Positions 15,123-20,559 of a stretch of DNA of 20,559 nucleotides are shown piece by piece. This DNA comes from an uncultured Bacteroidales bacterium (GTDB lineage Bacteria; Bacteroidota; Bacteroidia; Bacteroidales; UBA932): contig ONYJ01000149.1 in NCBI GenBank assembly GCA_900322025.1, positions 1-20,559 of the forward strand, written 5' to 3'. Within the stretch, counting starts at the first letter, position 1, and each line of letters opens with the position of its first letter. Below the pieces are notes generated by a model. That model was not told the DNA's origin. It ran no database searches and saw only the letters and a program-made list of their open reading frames with translations. A program made the position numbers and the translations under genes.

Positions 15123-15702
15123 GTTCTCTGTAAAGCCTGTTTACAGGTAAGCCCATAACGGTATATACGCTTCCTCTTATTTCTTTGATACAGGCCAGTC
15201 CTATCCATTCCTGCACTGCATAACCCCCGGCCTTGTCGTATGGAGAAAAATTGTCTATGTAGTAGTTCATCTCGTCTTCTGAAATGGTGTCGAACAATAC
15301 TTGGGCAGTATCCGAAAATGTGATTTTTTTCTCCGAACTTTTAAGGCATAGGCCGGTAATCACCGTATGTCTTCTTCCAGAAAGTTCTGAGAGCATCTCC
15401 TTGGCTTCTTGCCGATTATGAGGTTTGCCCAAAATGTGCGAATCTACTGCAACTATGGTATCTGATGTTATGAGTATATCTTCTTTCTTTAGTTCGCCAA
15501 AATAGTGAAGGGCTTTCTGCTCTGCTATATACTCAGGTATTTTCTCGTAAGCCAATGACGGAGGATATGTTTCGTTATAGTTGCAGACAGCACCAACAGC
15601 AAACTCTACTCCTAAACCTCCCAAGAGTTCTCTCCTTCTTGGTGATGCTGATGCAAGTATTATGTTCCTGCCTTGAAGATGCTTAGCAAGTGGAGATAAC
15701 AT
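15109..15702 (-). CDS. maf: Maf-family nucleotide pyrophosphatase
   Basis: A 197-residue Maf protein, the normal length. The family hydrolyses dTTP, UTP or modified nucleotides to monophosphates and is proposed to clean the nucleotide pool or affect septation. Signatures are SASPRR (18-23, nucleotide phosphate binding), SDTIV (80-84, with catalytic D81), GKP (92-94), LSGRRHTVITG and DKAGGYAVQ (156-164). The pattern fits the dTTP/UTP pyrophosphatase branch, which I cannot separate further by eye. It starts 2 bases after the KdsC-type gene, a pairing often seen in Bacteroidota, so the two are probably coupled. Its end overlaps the convergent recQ by 14 bases. Confidence 0.92.
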   Translation of the reverse strand: MLSPLAKHLQGRNIILASASPRRRELLGGLGVEFAVGAVCNYNETYPPSLAYEKIPEYIAEQKALHYFGELKKEDILITSDTIVAVDSHILGKPHNRQEAKEMLSELSGRRHTVITGLCLKSSEKKITFSDTAQVLFDTISEDEMNYYIDNFSPYDKAGGYAVQEWIGLACIKEIRGSVYTVMGLPVNRLYRELISF

Positions 15703-15704
15703 GC

Positions 15705-16280
15705 TTACTTTCCGTATATTATCTTATATTGTTCTTCTATGGAGCTACGCCACGCCTGATATGTTGCAGGGTCTAATGTCCATTTTCCCTGAGCTTTCAT
15801 AACCTGCTCAATCAAATCTCTTACACAACCTTTTCCGCCGGCAAAAGCAGAAACATAGTCGCATACAGATTTCACCTCAGCAACAGCGTCTGAAGGGCAG
15901 ACGGCAAGGCCGCAGCTTTTAAGCACTGGAATGTCTGGAAGGTCGTCGCCTACATAGGCAACCTCTTCTGGCTTTAGTTTATGACGTTTGCAGAAATCGT
16001 CAAATACCGGAAGTTTATGCTGCGCATTCTGGATAACTTCGTGTGCCAAAACCGGATAGAATCTTTTTAGAATGGAATTGCTCTGGCCACCGGTAATGAT
16101 GGCCAGAGTATATCCGCTCATGTAGGCAAGCCTCATGCCCAAACCGTCTTTCGCATTGAAAGTGCGTATCAGATCTCCGGTTTCTGGCATGCAAATTATG
16201 CTACCATCTGTAAGCACCCCATCAACATCAAAGGCAAAAGCCTTGATATTCTTGAGTTTTACTTTATAGTTCATATTCAT
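15705..16280 (-). CDS. kdsC: KdsC-type HAD phosphatase (KDO 8-phosphate phosphatase family)
   Basis: A 191-residue cap-less HAD phosphatase of the KdsC/YrbI family, which removes phosphate from 3-deoxy-D-manno-octulosonate 8-phosphate to give KDO for the LPS core. Seen features are DVDGVLTDG with nucleophile D18 and acid/base D20, TGG (63-65), K89, GDDLPD (111-116) and a C-terminal GGKGCVRDLIEQV tail, typical of the tetrameric KdsC proteins whose tail covers the neighbouring active site. Some close relatives act on other nonulosonate phosphates, so the exact substrate is inferred. The frame has Met at positions 1 and 3. The first is used here. The gene lies 58 bases after the acyl-CoA dehydrogenase without a clear promoter and 2 bases before maf. 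Confidence 0.88.
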   Translation of the reverse strand: MNMNYKVKLKNIKAFAFDVDGVLTDGSIICMPETGDLIRTFNAKDGLGMRLAYMSGYTLAIITGGQSNSILKRFYPVLAHEVIQNAQHKLPVFDDFCKRHKLKPEEVAYVGDDLPDIPVLKSCGLAVCPSDAVAEVKSVCDYVSAFAGGKGCVRDLIEQVMKAQGKWTLDPATYQAWRSSIEEQYKIIYGK

Positions 16281-16338
16281 GCAACTGTTCCCAGAACTTT
16301 TTACTGCATGGAAAATCCAAGCAAAGCCTTGCTAATTG

Positions 16339-18120
16339 TTAGTCTTGGTAAACAGAATCGAGGTCTTCTTTTACATTTTTGCAAATGTTAAGCACAGAAT
16401 CGCTGTTGCAATTGTAAATGTAGAAATGACGCTCGTTGTTCCAAGCCTGAGCCCTTTCTGAGAAAATCTCGGCTGAGTCTATAAATCTTTCGCATCTGAG
16501 CGAGTCTATAAGCAACAGGTAGCTCTCAATTATAAAGGCGGCCATTTCGCACATCTTACGTGCCTGAAAATCTATATATTCCTCTGGCTTGCCTTCCATT
16601 AGGGCAACTGTTTTTTCGTACTGTGCAGTCATGGCAACCAATCTTGCTTTTACTGCCTCCAACCTGCTCTGTGCATCTGGGCAAGCTTGCTTAACGGCAT
16701 CGCTGACTTTTACTTCAATGCTTTCGTACTCGTTACGTATCATTTCTAAATAAGAGCCGTTGGTAACATAACGGATAGCGGCCACAGTCTGGAGTTGAGA
16801 AGTTCCTTCGTAAATAGTAGTTATGCGTGCATCTCTATATAATCTTTCTACTGGGTATTCCCTCATAAAACCGCTACCTCCATGTACTTGTATGGCATCG
16901 TACGCATTCTGATTGCAGAATTCAGAAGATGTCATTTTTAGTATAGGTGTGAGCATATCGGCATATCTCGAATATTTTTTAGCCTCCTTTCTCTCCTCCG
17001 GAGTAAGTTTTCTATCCGGGGTAACCAATGCGTTAAGTGCCTTGTATATGTCAACACAACGAGAGGTTTCGTAGAGTATGGCACGGCTGGCTTGCAGTTT
17101 GGCTTTCATTACGGCAAGCATCTCATAAACAGCAGGGAATTCGATGATTTTCTTTCCAAACTGCTCTCTTTCATTAGCATATTTAAGAGCCTCTCTGTAA
17201 GCTGCTTCTGAAATTCCAACACTCTGTGCACCTACTCCCAAACGCGCTCCGTTCATAAGGCTCATCACATACTTTATCAAGCCCATTTTACGGTCTCCTA
17301 CAAGTTTGGCAGGGGCATTGCGGAAAACCAACTCGCAGGTAGGGGAACCATGAATTCCAAGCTTATTCTCGATTCTTCTAACGGTTACGCCGCCCCACTT
17401 TTTATCGTGAACAAAATATGAAAGACCTCTGGCATCAAAAGTATCTTCTTCGCTTCGTGCAAGTACAAGCTTTATATCTGCATCTCCGTTTGTAATAAAC
17501 CTTTTTACACCATTGAGCATCCACATCTGAGCTTTTTCGTCCCAAGTAGCTTTAAGCATAACAGCTTGCAGGTCTGAACCTGCATCCGGCTCTGTAAGGT
17601 CCATAGAGCAAGTTTCGCCTTTGTTTATCCTTGGTAAAAATTCAGCCTTGATTTCTTCTGAAGCAAATTCTGCTATGGTTTCTGCGCAATCTTGCAGTCC
17701 CCAGATATTTGCGTATCCGGCATCGGCTCTTCCTACCAATTCTGCAGCCATAACATACGGTACCATAGAAAAATTAAGACCGTCATATTTTCTTGGGAGA
17801 GCTATTCCATATACACCGGCTTTTGTCAGAGCTTCTTGATTCTTTGTTGTGCCTTCTGCATAGGTAACTCTGCCGTCTTTGCAAACAGGCCCGTCTATAT
17901 CTACTTGTTCTGCATTAGGTGCTATAATATCTCCACAAATCTGCCCCACAATATCCATTACGCGGTCGTAGGAGTCTATGGCATCTGCAAAATCCTTAGG
18001 AGCATATTCGTATTGTCCGTAATCTTTATAGTTATCTTCTTTGAGTTCCACGATTCTCTTCATAAGAGGGTGAGAAAGCTGGAACTTGAGGTCTTGGTTA
18101 TCTTTGTAAAAATTTGCCAT
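16339..18120 (-). CDS. Long-form acyl-CoA dehydrogenase
   Basis: FAD enzyme of 593 residues that desaturates an acyl-CoA (or, in reverse, reduces an enoyl-CoA) and exchanges electrons with Etf. The dehydrogenase core is clear, with TEPDAGSDL (176-184), WMLNGVKRFITNG (200-212), EREQFGKKI, and the catalytic Glu E438 in IYEGTS. Usual short-chain enzymes are about 380 residues. This one has an N-terminal arm of about 50, a charged insert near 364-385 and a helical C-terminal extension from about 460, like the 3-methylmercaptopropionyl-CoA dehydrogenase (DmdC) type. Substrate unknown. It starts 13 bases after etfA and is fourth in the DUF3467-etfB-etfA unit. Given the Etf type, it may work with a bifurcating Etf in butyrate-like or amino-acid fermentation. 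Confidence 0.9.
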   Translation of the reverse strand: MANFYKDNQDLKFQLSHPLMKRIVELKEDNYKDYGQYEYAPKDFADAIDSYDRVMDIVGQICGDIIAPNAEQVDIDGPVCKDGRVTYAEGTTKNQEALTKAGVYGIALPRKYDGLNFSMVPYVMAAELVGRADAGYANIWGLQDCAETIAEFASEEIKAEFLPRINKGETCSMDLTEPDAGSDLQAVMLKATWDEKAQMWMLNGVKRFITNGDADIKLVLARSEEDTFDARGLSYFVHDKKWGGVTVRRIENKLGIHGSPTCELVFRNAPAKLVGDRKMGLIKYVMSLMNGARLGVGAQSVGISEAAYREALKYANEREQFGKKIIEFPAVYEMLAVMKAKLQASRAILYETSRCVDIYKALNALVTPDRKLTPEERKEAKKYSRYADMLTPILKMTSSEFCNQNAYDAIQVHGGSGFMREYPVERLYRDARITTIYEGTSQLQTVAAIRYVTNGSYLEMIRNEYESIEVKVSDAVKQACPDAQSRLEAVKARLVAMTAQYEKTVALMEGKPEEYIDFQARKMCEMAAFIIESYLLLIDSLRCERFIDSAEIFSERAQAWNNERHFYIYNCNSDSVLNICKNVKEDLDSVYQD

Positions 18121-18133
18121 TATACTGTTCCTC

Positions 18134-19153
18134 CTATTTGCTATGCTTCTTGTAAGATGCTATCATCTTTGGTACTACTTCATTAAGATCTCCTATGATG
18201 GAGTAATCTGCTAATTTGTGTATAGGTGCCTGCGGATCGTTGTTTATAGCTATAATAATTTTGCTCTGATCCATACCGGCAGTATGCTGAATAGCACCAC
18301 TAACACCTACACATATTATGAGTTTAGGTCTTACGGTAACTCCTGTCTGGCCTATCTGCCTTGCATTTTCTACAAAACCTGCGTCAACGGCAGCGCGAGA
18401 AGCTCCAACTTGGGCTCCAAGAGTTTTAGCCAAATCAAATATCAAGGAGAAGTTCTCTTTACTTCCAACTCCGTATCCTCCATCTACAATTATCTGAGCT
18501 CCTTTGATGTCTATTTTTCTTTCTTCAATTTCGCGTTTGATAATTTCAACGGCAAAATCGCTATCTACTAAAATTGTAGAAACATCAATCCTATTAATTT
18601 TTCCTTTAACAGGCTGTGGCAGTGGCTCTTTTTTCATAACCCCCTCTCTGACTGTAGCCATTTGCGGCCTGTGCTCAGGGTTTACAATTGTAGCAATTAT
18701 GTTGCCGCCAAAGGCCGGGCGTATCTGATAGAGAAGATTTGTATAGTGTTTGCCGGTTTTAGGATCGTCATGATCTCCTATCTCCAAACTGGTACAATCT
18801 GCTGTAAGACCACTCTTCATGGCACTGGAAACTCGAGGAGCAAGGTCTCTGCCAATTGTAGTGGCTCCGAACAAGGCTATTTGAGGCTGCTCCAGATTAA
18901 AGACTCTCAGAGCTATAGCGGTGTAAGGAAGAGTGCGGAAGTATTCAAGGCAAGGATCGTCTGCCAGATGAACCACCTTAGCTCCATAAGCATAAAGTTC
19001 TTCTGCGAGTTTTTCTACATTGCTGCCTATCAGCAGGGCCTCAACATCTACACCGAGCGTTTCTGCCAGAGATCTGGCTTTGGTTAAAAGTTCCAAAGAT
19101 ACATCGCAGATTTTTCCACCATCCGTTTCTGCATATACTATTATATTGTTCAT
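18134..19153 (-). CDS. etfA: Electron transfer flavoprotein alpha subunit
   Basis: EtfA of 339 residues, normal for the family, which carries the electron-shuttling FAD in its C-terminal domain. That domain is well conserved: GASRAAVDAGF (250-260), QIGQTG (266-271), GVSGAIQHTAGM (283-294), then AINNDPQAPIH and ADYSIIGD. The N-terminal half (1-185) is the Rossmann-like part pairing with EtfB, ending in RPQMATVREGVM, a pattern typical of anaerobe Etf. There is no ferredoxin-like N-terminal extension. It begins 18 bases after etfB and ends 13 bases before the acyl-CoA dehydrogenase, so the three make one unit. Confidence 0.95.
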   Translation of the reverse strand: MNNIIVYAETDGGKICDVSLELLTKARSLAETLGVDVEALLIGSNVEKLAEELYAYGAKVVHLADDPCLEYFRTLPYTAIALRVFNLEQPQIALFGATTIGRDLAPRVSSAMKSGLTADCTSLEIGDHDDPKTGKHYTNLLYQIRPAFGGNIIATIVNPEHRPQMATVREGVMKKEPLPQPVKGKINRIDVSTILVDSDFAVEIIKREIEERKIDIKGAQIIVDGGYGVGSKENFSLIFDLAKTLGAQVGASRAAVDAGFVENARQIGQTGVTVRPKLIICVGVSGAIQHTAGMDQSKIIIAINNDPQAPIHKLADYSIIGDLNEVVPKMIASYKKHSK

Positions 19154-19171
19154 ATCGATAATTCTTTATTA

Positions 19172-20053
19172 TTAACCAATTTCATGATTTGCCATCAGTT
19201 CGCTGATGAGGGAATCTATATCTGCTTCGCTGGCAGAAAGAACCTTGCTTTCCTTAGCTTTGAAGACGATATTCTCAACTTTCTTAACCTTGGTAGGAGA
19301 GCCGCTGAATCCGTAGCTGTTTTCGTCTCCTCCTACATCGTCAACTGTCCATTCCTGAATTCTCAGATATGGCTTTTCTTCTGCAGAAATAGCATATTTC
19401 CCTTCGTTTGCAGGATCTTTTTCCTCATTGATGGTTCTGGCATATTTGTATTTCAACAGGTTCTTTGCATTACGCGGGCGGCAAGGAGCTGCTGTTGCAT
19501 GTACAGTAATAAGGCAAGGTAGGGTAGATGTTACTACTTCGATACCTCTTTCTAATCTTCTCAATACGGTAACATGTTTATTGTCAATTTCCTGTATTTC
19601 TTCTGCGTATGTAATTTGCGGAAATCCGAGTTTTTCGGCAACCTGTGGTCCAACTTGCGCGGTATCTCCGTCAATAGCCTGCCTGCCGGCTACAATGATA
19701 TCGGGATTCATCTTTTTAACAGCCTGAGAAATGGCATAGGATGTGGCCAGCGTATCTGCTCCTGCAAAACGGCGATCTGTTAGCAATATGCCGCCATCGG
19801 TTCCGCGGAAAAGGCCTTCCCGTATAACTTCTGCAGCCCTGAAAGGCCCCATGGTTAATACTAAAACCTTAGAACCAGGAAATTTGTCTTTTATTCTCAA
19901 TGCCTGTTCCAAGGCATTCATATCTTCCGGATTAAAGATAGCAGGAAGCGCAGCTCTGTTAACTGTGCCTTCCGGTGTCATCGCATCCTTACCAACATTC
20001 CTTGTATCTGGAACCTGCTTGGCAAGAACAACAATAGTAAACTCTTTATTCAT
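19172..20053 (-). CDS. etfB: Electron transfer flavoprotein beta subunit
   Basis: EtfB/FixA-family subunit of 293 residues. It contains VKQVPDT-like AKQVPDT (11-17), TMGPFRA (67-73), DRRFAGADTLATS (93-105) and GRQAIDGDTAQVGP (123-136). The last two closely match Etf of Clostridia and Acidaminococcus, where EtfB holds a second FAD that carries out electron bifurcation between NADH, ferredoxin and a dehydrogenase. Non-bifurcating Etf of respiratory organisms binds AMP at this site and has a different sequence. A bifurcating role is therefore likely but inferred. It lies 19 bases after the DUF3467 gene and 18 before etfA. Confidence 0.93.
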   Translation of the reverse strand: MNKEFTIVVLAKQVPDTRNVGKDAMTPEGTVNRAALPAIFNPEDMNALEQALRIKDKFPGSKVLVLTMGPFRAAEVIREGLFRGTDGGILLTDRRFAGADTLATSYAISQAVKKMNPDIIVAGRQAIDGDTAQVGPQVAEKLGFPQITYAEEIQEIDNKHVTVLRRLERGIEVVTSTLPCLITVHATAAPCRPRNAKNLLKYKYARTINEEKDPANEGKYAISAEEKPYLRIQEWTVDDVGGDENSYGFSGSPTKVKKVENIVFKAKESKVLSASEADIDSLISELMANHEIG

Positions 20054-20072
20054 ATTATAAAAATCTAACTGT

Positions 20073-20381
20073 TTACGATTTATTTTCAGAAGGATTAAAG
20101 CCTACAGGAATTGCAGGCTCCGGATTGTGGACGGCTATTTGTCCAAAATGAGACTCATATTTGCTGATATTGTCTGCCAGGGCATCTCTAAGCCTTTTGG
20201 CATTATCTGGTGTCATTATGATTCTTTCTGTAACCACAGCTTTCTGAAAACCCGGTAGTATTTTCAGAAAATCCAAAACAAACTCGCTTGGGGAGTGGGT
20301 TATTACAGAAAGATTACAATACGAACCGTTAGCAACATCTTTACTATTGAGTTCTATATCTAACTGTTTATTTTCAGCCAT
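20073..20381 (-). CDS. DUF3467 family protein
   Basis: A 102-residue soluble protein of the DUF3467 family, widespread in Bacteroidota and without an established function. Family hallmarks are YCNLSVITHSPSEFVLDF near 22-39, LPGFQKAVVTERIIMTP and NAKRLRDALADNISKYE in the second half. No signal peptide or membrane segment is present. It is the first gene of the run leading into etfB, 19 bases away, which may mean only shared expression. The start MAENKQLDIEL lies about 34 bases after a TATATTTG box. Confidence 0.88.
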   Translation of the reverse strand: MAENKQLDIELNSKDVANGSYCNLSVITHSPSEFVLDFLKILPGFQKAVVTERIIMTPDNAKRLRDALADNISKYESHFGQIAVHNPEPAIPVGFNPSENKS

Positions 20382-20412
20382 ACTTATTTATATAGGTTTA
20401 TACATATATTTT

Positions 20413-20434
20413 GGCAAATATAGTGATTTTTGCC
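20413..20434. repeat. Inverted repeat GGCAAA-N10-TTTGCC
   Basis: Two 6-base arms separated by 10 bases (centre to centre about 16) sit in the divergent DUF3467/valS promoter region. The left arm overlaps the minus-strand -7 box. The geometry suits a dimeric repressor, but chance cannot be excluded at this length. Confidence 0.3.
20415..20422 (-). promoter_or_regulatory. Candidate -7 box for DUF3467-etfBA-acyl-CoA dehydrogenase run
   Basis: Minus-strand TATATTTG matches TAnnTTTG, 33 bases before the ATG at 20381. There is no TTTG at the expected -33 position. Confidence 0.45.
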
Positions 20435-20461
20435 GTAAATAGGAGGATGCGTCTTTTTTAT

Positions 20462-20469
20462 TACATTTG
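20462..20469 (+). promoter_or_regulatory. Candidate -7 box for valS
   Basis: TACATTTG matches TAnnTTTG and is followed 43 bases later by the valS ATG, predicting a leader of about 37 bases. The nearest TTTG upstream (20429-20432) is 29 bases away, too far for a standard -33 box. Confidence 0.45.
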
Positions 20470-20512
20470 CAAACTGTGTATAATGCGGTTGTAGCCGCCA
20501 AAAATATATGAG

Positions 20513-20559
20513 ATGGAAATTTCTGCTAAGTATGATCCTTCCGTAGCGGAAGACAAGTG
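20513..20559 (+). CDS. valS: Valyl-tRNA synthetase, N-terminal fragment (cut by window edge)
   Basis: Only 15 codons plus two bases are visible: MEISAKYDPSVAEDK. This closely resembles the N-terminus of Bacteroidota valyl-tRNA synthetases (MELxxKYNPxxVExKW), and the next codon begins with TG, consistent with Trp. The enzyme charges tRNA-Val. The call rests on a very short match, supported by the TACATTTG box upstream. A second ATG at 20508 is out of frame. Confidence 0.65.
   Translation, partial: MEISAKYDPSVAEDK

Noticed and set aside
16320..16333. Hairpin AGCAA-AGCC-TTGCT after the acyl-CoA dehydrogenase
   Set aside because: A 5-bp stem with no clean U-tract on the minus strand. Not supportable as a terminator.
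20447..20494. 15-codon frame right after an AGGAGG (MRLFYYICK...)
   Set aside because: There is no spacing between AGGAGG and ATG, Bacteroidota rarely use such sites, and the frame overlaps the valS -7 box.

Overview
The window comes from an anaerobic member of the Bacteroidota, most likely the order Bacteroidales. This rests on a DUF3467 gene, a pyrophosphate-type phosphofructokinase, a flavodiiron protein, two WYL-domain regulators, a LtaS-like membrane sulfatase, start sites without Shine-Dalgarno sequences, and several upstream boxes of the form TAnnTTTG, the Bacteroidota -7 element. No phage, insertion sequence, CRISPR array or rRNA is visible. The DNA is AT-rich and densely coding. Only two gaps exceed 120 bases, and both are divergent promoter regions.

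Layout, left to right. (1) Minus strand, 52-3376: ligA (NAD-dependent DNA ligase), then a flavodiiron oxygen/NO reductase. (2) Plus strand, 3459-6837: PPi-phosphofructokinase, a MATE exporter and a cytidylate-kinase-like protein. A tRNA-Thr(CGT) lies antisense in the gap between the first two. (3) Minus strand, 6803-9498: a tight three-gene unit read as WYL regulator, divergent HisA-like barrel, HAD phosphatase. A perfect 18-bp palindrome overlaps its promoter. (4) Minus strand, 9608-13046: a second tight unit read as nitroreductase, HTH-WYL regulator, LtaS-like transferase. It has the best promoter match in the window (TTTG, 19-nt spacer, TAATTTTG). (5) Plus strand: a RecQ helicase with an unusual domain order. 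(6) Minus strand, 15109-20381: a run read as DUF3467, etfB, etfA, a long acyl-CoA dehydrogenase, a KdsC-type phosphatase and maf. (7) Plus strand, at the right edge: the first 15 codons of valS.

Physiology. PPi-dependent glycolysis, oxygen detoxification by a flavodiiron protein and an Etf/acyl-CoA dehydrogenase set resembling electron-bifurcating systems together fit a strict anaerobe conserving energy in fermentation. KdsC points to a Gram-negative LPS envelope, so the LtaS-like protein probably modifies something other than lipoteichoic acid.

The least ordinary element is the WYL/HisA-like/HAD unit. Its HisA-like protein keeps ligand-binding features of the barrel, but by motif alignment it has Gln where the essential first catalytic Asp should be, Arg for the catalytic Thr and Glu for another conserved Asp. 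It may be a repurposed sugar-phosphate-binding or catalytic barrel controlled by the WYL protein. Most other genes are conserved household genes.
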